A DNA stretch of 64,000 nucleotides from Symmachiella macrocystis (GTDB lineage Bacteria; Planctomycetota; Planctomycetia; Planctomycetales; Planctomycetaceae). Of this stretch, positions 1-8,515 are shown piece by piece. Position 1 is the stretch's first letter. Each line of letters starts with the position of its first letter. Location: the NCBI RefSeq assembly GCF_007860075.1, contig NZ_SJPP01000003.1, positions 124,001 to 188,000 on the forward strand, given 5' to 3'. The notes beneath the pieces were generated by a model. That model had not been told where the DNA came from, made no database searches, and saw only the letters and a list, made by a program, of their open reading frames with translations. A program made the translations under genes and the position numbers.

Positions 1-81
1 GGCCAACAACGCCGCCACCACGCACACGCCGCTCGCAATGCCGCGTCGTTCCCGCCGCCAGTATTGGCTTAAGAATTTCAT
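1..81 (-). CDS. Partial CDS, N-terminus of an ABC-exporter-linked membrane protein
   Basis: Only the first 27 codons lie in the window; the gene runs off the left edge. The translation starts MKFLSQYWRRERRG and enters a hydrophobic stretch (VCVVAALLA), so a short basic cytoplasmic tail leads into a membrane segment. It lies 54 bases downstream of the ABC permease stop on the same strand, so it is probably the third gene of that unit. A GldG-like auxiliary subunit is possible because GldA/GldF-type exporters often carry one, but this is inference from position alone. Confidence 0.6.
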   Translation of the reverse strand, partial: MKFLSQYWRRERRGIASGVCVVAALLA

Positions 82-135
82 GCCGTCACTCTCAAGTATT
101 TTAATGGGAATTGCTCACTGTAATTACCGTGTTGT

Positions 136-999
136 TCAATCGTGGCCCCGTGTTGCCTGACAGGCGATCCACAGCAGCAACACAGCGAAGCTGACGTGGC
201 CGCAAATCACACTGGGGTCAATTGCTCCGGTGCTGAAACGCGCCAAATGTTCCCAACAGGCAAAACGTTCCGCGACGGACATCCATGCTTCACCGATGTG
301 CCAATGCAACATGGCCCGCGGCACGATACTCAACAGCAACAGTCCAATCATGGCTGAAACAGTCGCCACACTAGCAGCAAAAGGGGCCTTGCAAAGGGTG
401 GTGCAAACCATGCCGACCGCGCAAAGCGATAGCGAAATCGTAGCGATGCCGATCACGCCGCCGATCACATAGCCGCGATCGAATTCCAAACCGATCCCGG
501 GCCAGTAACGCAGTGCCAGCAAACAACAAATCCAAGGCAGCACATTAACGACCACCGCAACCCAAGCCGCCGCGAATTTCCCAGTGAGGACCTGCCACGG
601 TTGGACAGGACTCGTTAATAGCATTTCCCAAATCCCGCGCCGCCGTTCGTCCGCGACCATGCCCATCGTCACCACGGGAACAATCAGCATCAGCGAGAAG
701 ACCAAAAAGACATTCGGGCCCAAAAACTGCGACAACGGGTCATCCGCCTGACGCAGCGGCACAACGCGCCCTTGCGCAAGCAGGGTCATCAACAACGAGA
801 AGTGCCAGCCTGCGACCAAAGTCGCCGCCAACAACATCACATAGGCAGCCGGGCGGCGAAAATGACCGAGAATTTCCCAGATGGCAATGGTGCCAATGGT
901 CGACGCATCCCCCAGCAACCGCCCGCCGGCCGAACGGAGAATGCTCCCGGATTGTGTGGCAGGTCGCGTATCGTCGCGATGAGAAACAACTGCGGACAT
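136..999 (-). CDS. ABC transporter permease, ABC-2/GldF type
   Basis: A 287-residue integral membrane protein, probably the permease of an ABC exporter. About six hydrophobic segments are visible, including one near residue 55 and a C-terminal one. The loop with ADERRRGIWEMLLTSPV (about residues 116-132) matches the conserved cytoplasmic segment of ABC-2/GldF-type permeases, where it is followed by GKF. Its ATG overlaps the stop of the upstream ATPase by one base (TGATG), so the two are probably translationally coupled. Substrate unknown. Confidence 0.85.
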   Translation of the reverse strand: MSAVVSHRDDTRPATQSGSILRSAGGRLLGDASTIGTIAIWEILGHFRRPAAYVMLLAATLVAGWHFSLLMTLLAQGRVVPLRQADDPLSQFLGPNVFLVFSLMLIVPVVTMGMVADERRRGIWEMLLTSPVQPWQVLTGKFAAAWVAVVVNVLPWICCLLALRYWPGIGLEFDRGYVIGGVIGIATISLSLCAVGMVCTTLCKAPFAASVATVSAMIGLLLLSIVPRAMLHWHIGEAWMSVAERFACWEHLARFSTGAIDPSVICGHVSFAVLLLWIACQATRGHD

Positions 1000-1937
1000 C
1001 AGGCCGCCTTTCTGGGTTCAGAAAACACGGCCCTTACGAATCGCGTCTCAAGCTCAGGGAGCGAATTGGTGAGTTCACGGATCGGCCAACCCTGCTCTAC
1101 ACAAATCTCCGCCACCCGCGGACGCACGTCATGCTCATTGCCGCAACGCAGTTCAAAACGTTGCCAATGATCGCCAGATGCGGATTGCTCGACAGCGAGA
1201 ACACCGTCAATGGTCAATAAGGACGCGTGAATCACCGCGGCTGTCCCGGAGACTTCCAAGCGGAAATGGTGAAATTCGGTACCGGTTCCTAAATCGACGT
1301 CATCCACAAGGTGGCCTTGCGACATGACCAACACCCGACCACAAATGGCTTGGGCTTCGGCTAAGATATGTGTCGAGAGGAGCACCGTGTGCTCGGTGGC
1401 TAACTCAGCAACGAGACCTCGAAATTGCCGGACTTGTAACGGATCCAATCCGGCGGTCGGTTCATCAAGGATCAACACAGTCGGATCGCTCAACAATGCA
1501 TCGGCCAGCGCCACGCGCCGCCGCTGACCGTGCGACAGTCGCCCAATGATCCGATGCCGTAAGTTGACGATTCCACAGGCGTGCAAACAGCGATCGAGCT
1601 CGCCGACGCGCGAGCGACGCGGCACGTTTTTCAATTTCGCACGGAATGACAAAAACTCTCCGACGCGTGCATCCGGGTAAATCGCGGTCGATTCGGGAAG
1701 ATACCCCATCTGCCGACGGACCTCCTGTGCGCGGTCGACCGTATCGAAACCCGTTATACAGACCGATCCACGGGTCGGCTTGAGAAATGTAGTCAACATC
1801 CGCAATGTCGTGGTTTTCCCCGCTCCATTGGGACCAATCAGACCGACGATCCCCGGCCCGGGTATCTCAAAATCAATTCCGTCGACCGCTCGCGTTTCCC
1901 CAAAGGTTTTGACGAGGTTGCGGACAACAATCGACAT
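999..1937 (-). CDS. ABC transporter ATP-binding protein
   Basis: A 312-residue nucleotide-binding subunit of an ABC exporter. The Walker A motif GPNGAGKTT is near residue 36, the signature LSHGQRRR near residue 135, Walker B VLILDEPTAGLDP follows it, and the switch histidine lies in LLSTHIL. The last 90 residues form an extra domain typical of GldA/CcmA-like ATPases. It leads the minus-strand unit and overlaps the permease gene by one base. The export substrate cannot be inferred. Confidence 0.92.
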   Translation of the reverse strand: MSIVVRNLVKTFGETRAVDGIDFEIPGPGIVGLIGPNGAGKTTTLRMLTTFLKPTRGSVCITGFDTVDRAQEVRRQMGYLPESTAIYPDARVGEFLSFRAKLKNVPRRSRVGELDRCLHACGIVNLRHRIIGRLSHGQRRRVALADALLSDPTVLILDEPTAGLDPLQVRQFRGLVAELATEHTVLLSTHILAEAQAICGRVLVMSQGHLVDDVDLGTGTEFHHFRLEVSGTAAVIHASLLTIDGVLAVEQSASGDHWQRFELRCGNEHDVRPRVAEICVEQGWPIRELTNSLPELETRFVRAVFSEPRKAA

Positions 1938-2220
1938 GACGGAACGCCAATCAATTCAGCAAGTTGCGGTTCGGGCGGAATGAAGGCGGATTTATACGAC
2001 GCAGCGGTTCAATCGATCAAGACAAGTCTTATCGCTCGGCGAATCGTCAATATCGGCCGGGAGAGGGCCATTTGGCGGCGGTTTCGGCGGTTTCGCGGGA
2101 ATTCATCGTCCACCGGCCTTGGCAAAATGGCTGATGCCTAGCTAAACTGCATCCCCTCGCGGCGAAATTGATAAAAGATCCCGCGAACAATTTGACAGAA
2201 ACGGCCTCAATCTCCTTTAG

Positions 2221-2484
2221 ATGACATTAGTTACGATCATGACCAAGAAGCGAGCAGCCACCGAACGGCAACTGGAAAATGCCAAGCAAGCCCTAGCGGC
2301 CCGCGAAGCAACTTTGAAAGAAACCGGCGTCGAAACCAAGCGCGACACGATCTGGCGCGGTCTGAACGCCACTGTTCGCGACATTGATCAGAGGCTCAAA
2401 GCCATTGGCACCATCGAAGAACGCGAAAAAGCCATGGCGGAACGCCGCATGGCCCCCGCCAACGATTCAGCTAGCGAAGAATAA
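2221..2484 (+). CDS. Small charged coiled-coil protein, hypothetical
   Basis: Encodes up to 87 residues, very rich in Lys, Arg, Glu and Ala with almost no hydrophobic core, consistent with one long helix or coiled coil (residues 10-75). A second ATG six codons in (MTKKRAAT) may be the true start, since planctomycete basic small proteins often begin this way. No catalytic motif is seen. It sits alone upstream of tRNA-Ser. I do not recognise the family; the codon pattern and charge bias suggest a real soluble protein. Confidence 0.55.
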   Translation: MTLVTIMTKKRAATERQLENAKQALAAREATLKETGVETKRDTIWRGLNATVRDIDQRLKAIGTIEEREKAMAERRMAPANDSASEE

Positions 2485-2506
2485 ATTCCCTGCGGGGAAC
2501 AGTTGA

Positions 2507-2599
<93 letters not shown>

Positions 2600-2617
2600 G
2601 AGATAACAGCCGGACGG

Positions 2618-3592
2618 CTAATCCGGCAAATAGGCGTCTAACATCACCACACGTCCGCGCGGTGTTAATGTGACGGCCTCCACACTCGCTGGAATCAGCC
2701 ACGTTTGGCCCAATCCCGCCGATTGGGCTGCGGGATCGCCCTCGACGCTCAATTCTCCGGCGATCACCGAAATGATGTGACAGCCGCCGCCGGTCTGTAA
2801 TTCTACCGGCTTGTCGAACGTCCAGCGGTCCCACACAAATTTGTCGCATTCCACAAGCCTCGCAACGTGTGAGCGATCCGTGGGTACCGGTGTTTGCAAT
2901 GGGACCGGACCTGCGGTGAAGTCGGTGGCGGCGAGTCCCTGCTCGACGTGCAGTTCCCGAGGCTGACCGTTGGGGCCAATAAAGTTCCAGTCATACAAGC
3001 GAAACGTGGTGTCGCTCGCCTGTTGGATTTCAGCGATCAGCAATCCCCCACCAATGGCGTGCACGGTTCCCGCTGGTAGAAACACGCAATCGCCGGCGGT
3101 CACTGGAATCGCATGCATGTGGACCTCGCAGGCTCCTTGGGAAATAGCTTGGGCCAATGTGTCGCGGTCGGTTCCCGGTTTCAATCCGGCATAGACCAAA
3201 CTGCCCGGCTCGGCCGCTAAGACGTACCAAGCTTCGGTTTTTCCCATATCAGGCGGAGTGAGTTGGGCCGCCATGGCGTCATGGGGATGAACTTGGACCG
3301 ACAGCGTGCGCTGGGCATCCAGAAATTTATAAAGCAGCGGAAATGCCGCTTGCGCATGGCGAATTCCCAGTAATTGCTCGCCATATTCAGCAACAACTTG
3401 TGATAACGTTTTGCCCGCCAGAGCTCCGGAGGCGACGACACTTTGGGCGTCTCCATGGTCGACAATTTCCCAACTCTCAGCAAAATGGGGCCCCTCACCG
3501 ATCGGCTTGCCCAGCACGGAGCCCAAACGCCTCCCCCCCCAGGGATAATTGCGAAAAACAGGCTGCATCCGAAATGGATAGAGTGTATTCAT
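2618..3592 (-). CDS. manA: Mannose-6-phosphate isomerase, class I
   Basis: A 324-residue cytoplasmic zinc enzyme interconverting mannose 6-phosphate and fructose 6-phosphate, feeding GDP-mannose synthesis. The zinc ligands are visible: Gln100 and His102 in LSVQVHPHD, Glu120 in GKTEAWY, and His178 in AGTVHAIGGG. The FRLYDW segment near residue 197 fits the catalytic Arg region. Length fits short bacterial ManA forms. It converges on tRNA-Ser and has no same-strand partner, so it appears to be transcribed alone. Confidence 0.93.
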   Translation of the reverse strand: MNTLYPFRMQPVFRNYPWGGRRLGSVLGKPIGEGPHFAESWEIVDHGDAQSVVASGALAGKTLSQVVAEYGEQLLGIRHAQAAFPLLYKFLDAQRTLSVQVHPHDAMAAQLTPPDMGKTEAWYVLAAEPGSLVYAGLKPGTDRDTLAQAISQGACEVHMHAIPVTAGDCVFLPAGTVHAIGGGLLIAEIQQASDTTFRLYDWNFIGPNGQPRELHVEQGLAATDFTAGPVPLQTPVPTDRSHVARLVECDKFVWDRWTFDKPVELQTGGGCHIISVIAGELSVEGDPAAQSAGLGQTWLIPASVEAVTLTPRGRVVMLDAYLPD

Positions 3593-3968
3593 GCGTCTTC
3601 CCAGGCTGCCCTCTCAGGATTTGGAGGATTCAGTCGGCGACGAATTCCCCGGTGCGGCACAATCTGACTGAACTCCCCAACAAATTGATATTTTGGCCGT
3701 AATACTTGAGATGTGAAACAGCGTCAAGGAGCTTATTGGGTTTGACTTACCACGATGTCGCCTCAAAAAATCGGTGAAAAATCTAGAGATTCGGATTGTC
3801 CTTGGTCTAAGAATCGTAAATACTACTCTCAGATCATTAAACCTCCCGCTGGGAGTCAATTGGGGGATGCGCGTTCACGTCGCTTGCCGCCCCTAGGCAT
3901 GGGCAGTGTCAGGAAACCGCACGATGCGGTTGTTGCAGTCGTCTTTACGGAAGAGGCGGGGGAATCGA
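3593..3968. other. Intergenic stretch, no clear content
   Basis: The divergent region between manA and the small plus-strand gene. It is AT-richer around 3660-3840, which would suit promoters in both directions, but I could not fix a -35/-10 pair. No convincing repeat or RNA was seen. Confidence 0.4.
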
Positions 3969-4163
3969 ATGAGGCGAATTGACTACCGGGAAGGACTTCC
4001 GGGGGCACACCTCAGCGACGACCAAGCTCCGACATCCCGTCGTGCTGCTGTCTCAATGGTCGACGCGATCATGGAAGAACTTGCGATGCATAACGTCGAC
4101 CTGGAATCCGTGACGCTCGAAGAAATGAAGCAACTCTTCACCGACGCCTGTCGCGATTCTTAA
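3969..4163 (+). CDS. Small hypothetical protein
   Basis: A 64-residue acidic protein ending in an amphipathic helical stretch (MVDAIMEELAMHN, then VTLEEMKQLF). I place the start at the internal ATG (MRRIDYREG) preceded by a purine-rich GAGGCGGGG; an upstream in-frame ATG at 3906 would add 21 strongly basic residues that look non-coding. No family recognised. It converges on the YeiH-type gene. It is plausibly real because the C-terminal half has a protein-like hydrophobic pattern, but it could be spurious. Confidence 0.45.
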   Translation: MRRIDYREGLPGAHLSDDQAPTSRRAAVSMVDAIMEELAMHNVDLESVTLEEMKQLFTDACRDS

Positions 4164-4259
4164 CGCGCGCGACTGCGGGACAGTTCGCGCATCTCGGATC
4201 AGAATCAGCGATTTACATACCGCGTCTTCCTGAGCCGAACATTTTCTCGTTGCTGCACA

Positions 4260-5681
4260 TTATTTGATCAAGGCGGTGGCTGCTTCGGGGAACACCACTT
4301 TGAACATCAGCCAAGCCATGAGTAACGTCAGGCTCAAGTTGAGAGTCTGTCCACAAACATACAGAATCAGCGGTTTGCCCCCCTGTAATGACGCTCCCAA
4401 TTCCCGGAAATTTGTTTCCAGGCCGATGCTGACGAAGGCCAAACAGAAAAACCACCCGCGAAGCGTTTTTGTCGTTCCCCCGATCATGGCATCCAGGACC
4501 GCCGGCCCTTCCGGCAGCGTTTCGTGAATGAACGAAAAGATGATCGACGCGCCGACGAAACCGACAATAAATTTCGGAAAGCGATACCAGATTTCCCACA
4601 GGCTCACTTTTTGCGATTTCTCGCCGCGATCGACATAAATCGTCCAGTACACCGATACGGCAAACGCGATCACGCCAATCAGAATGTTCTGGATCATTTT
4701 TACGGTCATCGCAACGGGGGTGTACTCATCACCCAGAAACTCACCCGCCGCCGCCACCGCACCCGTGGCATCGATGGTCCCTCCCATCCAGGCAGCGCCC
4801 ACGGTTTTGTCGATCCCGACTGTGGTGATAAACACCGGCATGATGATCATCATGATCACGGTGAACAGCATCGACATCCCCACAGCCAACGTCAATTCCT
4901 CTTTCTTCGCACGACAGGCAGCCGCAGTCGCAATTGCCGCTGAAACACCGCACACCGACATGTCGGCGGCGATCGTGATATTCAATGTCCGCGACGCCAT
5001 GCGGAGAATGCGTTGGCCGAACCAATACGTCGTGGTCAATACGATGGGGGTCACCACCCAGGCAATGATGATCCCCGGTTTGCCCAACGCCAGCAATTTG
5101 CCGAATAGAATCTCGGCTCCGAGAACGACCAAACCAGTCTTGATGTAAAATTCCGTTTTGACGGCCGGCTTAATGAATGCCGGCGTGCCAATCGTGTTGC
5201 TAATCAGCAATCCCAACACAATGGCCCACAGCGCATATCCCAGATGATACAACTTAACCGTCGCCTGCCCCGCCATCACGAAAGCCAACGTCGCCAACAA
5301 AGCCACGGCAAGAAATCCGCAAGCAAAACGAGAAAACGACTTTCCCATCCCCCACTGACCGACGCCGAAAACCACCAAGCTCGCGGCACACACGGCAATC
5401 GTCCCTAATAGTACAGAATAATTACCGTCTTTGATCAACGACACTGCCGGATTGTCCGTCCAACTTCCCGGTTTGCGAATCCATTCCGCCAGCGGGTTCG
5501 TAAAATCGGCTGGCGATTCCTCCGACTGACCGTAGGTATAGACAGCGGAAAATGCGACAGCCAGAATCGCGCCGCCTAAAATGACCGCCCACCAATCCTC
5601 CGTCAATCCGGAGGCATACGTGGGAAGGACCTCATCGTTTTCTGGTTGGAATTCATCAGCTGCCCTGGGCTCGTCCACCAT
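4260..5681 (-). CDS. YeiH/UPF0324 family putative membrane exporter
   Basis: A 473-residue polytopic membrane protein of the YeiH (UPF0324) family, annotated in other bacteria as a putative sulfate exporter. The recognisable core has LGLLISNTIG near residue 155, TGLVVLGAEILFGK near residue 180 and CGVSAAIATAAACRAKKEE near residue 240, followed by several helices. Family members are usually about 340-350 residues; this one carries an extra N-terminal part of about 120 residues with two further hydrophobic segments. It stands alone. The transported substrate is uncertain. Confidence 0.85.
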   Translation of the reverse strand: MVDEPRAADEFQPENDEVLPTYASGLTEDWWAVILGGAILAVAFSAVYTYGQSEESPADFTNPLAEWIRKPGSWTDNPAVSLIKDGNYSVLLGTIAVCAASLVVFGVGQWGMGKSFSRFACGFLAVALLATLAFVMAGQATVKLYHLGYALWAIVLGLLISNTIGTPAFIKPAVKTEFYIKTGLVVLGAEILFGKLLALGKPGIIIAWVVTPIVLTTTYWFGQRILRMASRTLNITIAADMSVCGVSAAIATAAACRAKKEELTLAVGMSMLFTVIMMIIMPVFITTVGIDKTVGAAWMGGTIDATGAVAAAGEFLGDEYTPVAMTVKMIQNILIGVIAFAVSVYWTIYVDRGEKSQKVSLWEIWYRFPKFIVGFVGASIIFSFIHETLPEGPAVLDAMIGGTTKTLRGWFFCLAFVSIGLETNFRELGASLQGGKPLILYVCGQTLNLSLTLLMAWLMFKVVFPEAATALIK

Positions 5682-6033
5682 CAGCTTCTCTCAGTCGGTG
5701 TGTGATCTCGGTTGTCGCGTCTAGAATCGAACTCTCGTTTGTAAGTGACTGATATTTGCACTCGGTCAGCGAAAACGCAAGCCATCGCCAGAGGTCCGCA
5801 CAGGCCTGCGGAACAAAACCGGGGCAAGGCTCCCCAAGAAAGTGCGATTCGACGCGGTGCGAGGCCAAACGGCGGTGGACAATCCCTGGCAATCGTCACA
5901 TTCTGACCAAATCGGCTGAAGCCCCTAAACTTAGTGCTCCTTTTCGGCTCGATCCGGTTGAAAGGTGCTTGGGAATCTGCTAAAAAATCTCGCCGACAAG
6001 CATTTAGCGCATCGTGCGGAGCATGTCGGAACC
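5682..6033. other. Intergenic stretch upstream of tRNA-Phe
   Basis: 352 bases between the YeiH-type start and tRNA-Phe. Short open frames here have no protein-like pattern. It must hold the divergent promoters for both neighbours, but no strong consensus was identified. No repeat seen. Confidence 0.4.
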
Positions 6034-6106
6034 GGACAGGTAGCTCAGTTGGTAGAGCACAGGACTGAAAATCCTGGTGTCGGGGGTTCGACCCCCCCCC
6101 TGTCCA
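6034..6106 (+). tRNA. tRNA-Phe (anticodon GAA)
   Basis: A 73-base class I tRNA. Acceptor stem GGACAGG pairs with CCTGTCC, D arm GCTCAGTTGGTAGAGC, anticodon stem CAGGA/TCCTG with loop CTGAAAA giving anticodon GAA at 6067-6069, and T arm GGGGGTTCGACCCCCCC. CCA is not encoded. A terminator follows within ten bases. Confidence 0.97.
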
Positions 6107-6114
6107 CTTTACCT

Positions 6115-6156
6115 AAAGAAAGACCGCACAACATATTGTGTGGTCTTTCTTTTTTT
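6115..6156 (+). terminator. Rho-independent terminator of tRNA-Phe
   Basis: The arm AAAGAAAGACCGCACAA pairs with TTGTGTGGTCTTTCTTT around a short loop (one G-U pair) and runs into a T tract. It lies directly after the tRNA. Confidence 0.9.
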
Positions 6157-6299
6157 GTGCGGCCGATGATTTCAGTCATCGATGCAATGCCCCCCTGAAA
6201 ATCAAGGCCGACGGACGTTTTCTGCCGGATCGCTGTGATCGCAAACCTCCCAAGTCAGTCGGTCCTTGGCCATCGATGAAGAAAACTTCTCGAATCAGG

Positions 6300-6332
6300 T
6301 TGCCATGCTGATATTTGTATATACAATATAAT
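6300..6332 (+). promoter_or_regulatory. marR promoter with 12-bp palindromic operator
   Basis: A -35-like TTGCCA (6300-6305) and -10-like TACAAT (6322-6327) with 16-base spacing overlap the perfect palindrome TTGTATATACAA at 6315-6326. The same 12 bases recur before the next gene. A repressor bound here would cover the -10 region, fitting MarR autoregulation. A GAGGGA ribosome site follows at 6333-6338. Confidence 0.7.
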
Positions 6333-6346
6333 GAGGGACAAATGAT

Positions 6347-6802
6347 ATGAATGCCAATCAACTCCATACGACAATTGACTCCATTGCCGGAGAATGCATC
6401 GCCGTGCGAATGAGAATGCTCAATCGGGACGTAACGAAGATTTACGACGTCGCCTTAAGACCACTGAGCCTCAAGGTGAGCCAAATGAATATCCTTATTG
6501 CCGCTGGCAAGATGGGTATCGCTCGGCCGGCAGAGGTCTGTGCGAGGTTACATTTGGATGTGTCGACATTGAGCCGCAATGTGGAGCGTATGAAGGCGCG
6601 GGGTTGGCTGGAGGTCATTTCAGACGCGGATGGCAGAGCGCAGCCATTCCGTCTTACAAGCGAAGGAGAGAAACTTTTGAAGAAAGCGGTTCCAGCGTGG
6701 GAAAAGGCCCAGCATAAAGCCACCGCCCTACTCGGTGACGATTTCGTCGAGTTGTTGGGGCAAACCGCGCAACGTTTGAGTTTAGACACTCAGTCACATT
6801 GA
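6347..6802 (+). CDS. MarR-family transcriptional regulator
   Basis: A 151-residue winged-helix DNA-binding protein. The pattern is MarR-like: an N-terminal helical dimer part, a helix-turn-helix (RPAEVCARLHLDVSTLSRNVERM, about residues 60-83), then the wing with DADGRAQPFRLT and a C-terminal dimerisation helix. MarR proteins usually bind palindromes as dimers and respond to phenolic or oxidising ligands. The identical palindromes in its own promoter and in that of the following gene make it the probable repressor of both. The ligand is unknown. Confidence 0.9.
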   Translation: MNANQLHTTIDSIAGECIAVRMRMLNRDVTKIYDVALRPLSLKVSQMNILIAAGKMGIARPAEVCARLHLDVSTLSRNVERMKARGWLEVISDADGRAQPFRLTSEGEKLLKKAVPAWEKAQHKATALLGDDFVELLGQTAQRLSLDTQSH

Positions 6803-6806
6803 TTTT

Positions 6807-6839
6807 TTTACAAATTAGTTGTATATACAAATACTGGAG
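6807..6839 (+). promoter_or_regulatory. Second copy of the palindromic operator, with promoter and ribosome site
   Basis: TTGTATATACAA at 6819-6830 is identical to the copy before the MarR gene. It sits between a -35-like TTTACA (6807-6812) and a weak -10-like AATACT (6830-6835). GGAG at 6836-6839 is then spaced seven bases from the ATG at 6847, which fixes that start and excludes upstream in-frame ATGs. Confidence 0.7.
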
Positions 6840-6846
6840 TCCCGTC

Positions 6847-8184
6847 ATGAAGATCTCCGAACATCCAACCGTCAAGCAGATACACTCCCGACAGACGCCT
6901 CACATTGCTCAACAATCCAAGCCACTTGATGCCGATTGGCTACGCCAACTCGCTTTTGACGCCGGTGCCGATGATGTTGGCTTCGTCCAGATCGACCGTC
7001 ACGAAATCGATGATCAACGGGATGACATACTGAATGCATTTCCCCGCACGAAGACCCTCATTAGCTATATCGTGCGCATGAACCGAGAGCCACTCCGCAC
7101 TCCAGCCCGTAGCGTGGCCAATCTTGAATTCCACCATGTCGGCGACAAAATCAACGAGATCGGTCGCAATCTGGTCAGGACGTTGGAAGATCGGGGCATC
7201 CGGGCACTCAATCCGGCCATGGGCTTCCCGATGGAGATGGATAACTTCCCCGGAAAGATTTGGGTCGTGTCCCATAAGCCTGTCGCCGTCGCTGCAGGTC
7301 TGGGAATGATGGGAATTCACCGTAATGTCATTCACCAGAAATTCGGCAATTTCATATTGTTGGGAACAGTCTTGATTGATGCCGAGGTATCGCAATACGG
7401 TCAACCCATCGACTTCAACCCTTGCCTCGAATGCAAACTTTGTGTAGCAGCTTGCCCAGTGGGAGCGATCTCACCGCAGGGCGAGTTCAATTTCTCGGCC
7501 TGTTACTCGCATAACTATCGGGAATTCATGGGTGGCTTTACCGACTGGACGGAAGAAGTCGCCGACAGCAAGAACCGATTTGATTATCGCAAACGCGTGA
7601 ACGACTCGGAGTCTGCCTCGATGTGGCAGAGCCTTTCCTTCGGTGCGAACTACAAAGCGGCGTATTGCCTGTCCGTATGCCCTGCGGGTGAGGATGTAAT
7701 CGGTCCGTACCTGGCTAGCAAAAAGACGCACCTGAAAGAGATTTTAAAACCACTCCAAGAAAAAGAAGAAACAATCTATGTCCTGAAGAACTCTGACGCT
7801 GAAGCGTACGTTGCCAAGCGGTTCGCGAATAAACAAACCAAGTACGTCGGGAATAGCCTGCGGCCCGGCAGCATCAGCGGCTTTCTGCAAGGAGTGCCGC
7901 TTGTATTTCAGCCGGGCAAATCAAACGGTCTGAACGCCACATACCACTTTACTTTCACGGGAGCGGAAAACCGCAAGGCGACTATCGTGATCCAAGACAA
8001 AAAGATTTTCACCGAAGAAGGGCATCACGGAGAACCGGATTTACGTGTCACCGCTGATACGAAAACGTGGCTCGGTTTTTTAGCGAAAGAGAAGAATATC
8101 GCCTGGGCGTTGTTGCGGCGAAAGATCCGCCTCAAGGGATCACCGAGATTACTGCTCGCATTCGGAAAATGCTTTCCGATGTAA
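6847..8184 (+). CDS. QueG-like 4Fe-4S reductase fused to an SCP2 domain
   Basis: A 445-residue protein, probably cytoplasmic. Residues about 25-200 resemble the N-terminal part of epoxyqueuosine reductase-like and reductive-dehalogenase-like proteins, which bind cobalamin. A 4Fe-4S motif CLECKLCVAACPVGAI follows (CX2CX2CX3CP, near residue 197), and a second cluster has one Cys in FSACYSHN and CLSVCPAGE further on. The last 105 residues match an SCP2 sterol-carrier domain (YHFTFTG, EEGHHGEPDLRVTAD). No HEAT-repeat domain, so it is not canonical QueG. Expression is probably controlled by the adjacent MarR protein. Substrate unknown; a hydrophobic one is suggested by the SCP2 domain. Confidence 0.75.
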   Translation: MKISEHPTVKQIHSRQTPHIAQQSKPLDADWLRQLAFDAGADDVGFVQIDRHEIDDQRDDILNAFPRTKTLISYIVRMNREPLRTPARSVANLEFHHVGDKINEIGRNLVRTLEDRGIRALNPAMGFPMEMDNFPGKIWVVSHKPVAVAAGLGMMGIHRNVIHQKFGNFILLGTVLIDAEVSQYGQPIDFNPCLECKLCVAACPVGAISPQGEFNFSACYSHNYREFMGGFTDWTEEVADSKNRFDYRKRVNDSESASMWQSLSFGANYKAAYCLSVCPAGEDVIGPYLASKKTHLKEILKPLQEKEETIYVLKNSDAEAYVAKRFANKQTKYVGNSLRPGSISGFLQGVPLVFQPGKSNGLNATYHFTFTGAENRKATIVIQDKKIFTEEGHHGEPDLRVTADTKTWLGFLAKEKNIAWALLRRKIRLKGSPRLLLAFGKCFPM

Positions 8185-8515
8185 GCGTTGTTGTCGATCC
8201 ATACCCCAGAGCCCCTTGCCGCCAGACGCAGCAACCAGCGGGCTTCGCCGATACCGCTCAAGTCCTTGCCACCCACAAATCAAAGTGGACGAGGTAACGG
8301 ACAAGCCTTCGGTAGATATACAACCCATTGCTGGACAATGGGGATCTTCTCCAAGACTCAGTGATGTCTGGCGATTGACAGTTAAACATATTTTCGCAGA
8401 TGCCCCTTCGATGAGGCGATGTCGCTGATATGCTCGCGGGTTGTTGCTACCACTGTGCTGTTTTTCCCATTAGAATGCCCTTTTCCCTCGATCCCTGACT
8501 GCAACGAGATCAACC
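8185..8515. other. Intergenic stretch, no clear content
   Basis: 331 bases between the Fe-S gene and the phosphoesterase gene. Open frames here are short and not protein-like. No terminator with a T tract and no repeat was found. Confidence 0.4.

Noticed and set aside
5656-5899. Two overlapping minus-strand frames before the YeiH-type gene
   Set aside because: Short, Cys- and Arg-rich, no ribosome site; mutually overlapping, so most likely non-coding.
6799-6846. Upstream in-frame ATG for the Fe-S/SCP2 protein
   Set aside because: It would place the palindromic operator inside the coding region, while a good GGAG precedes the ATG at 6847.
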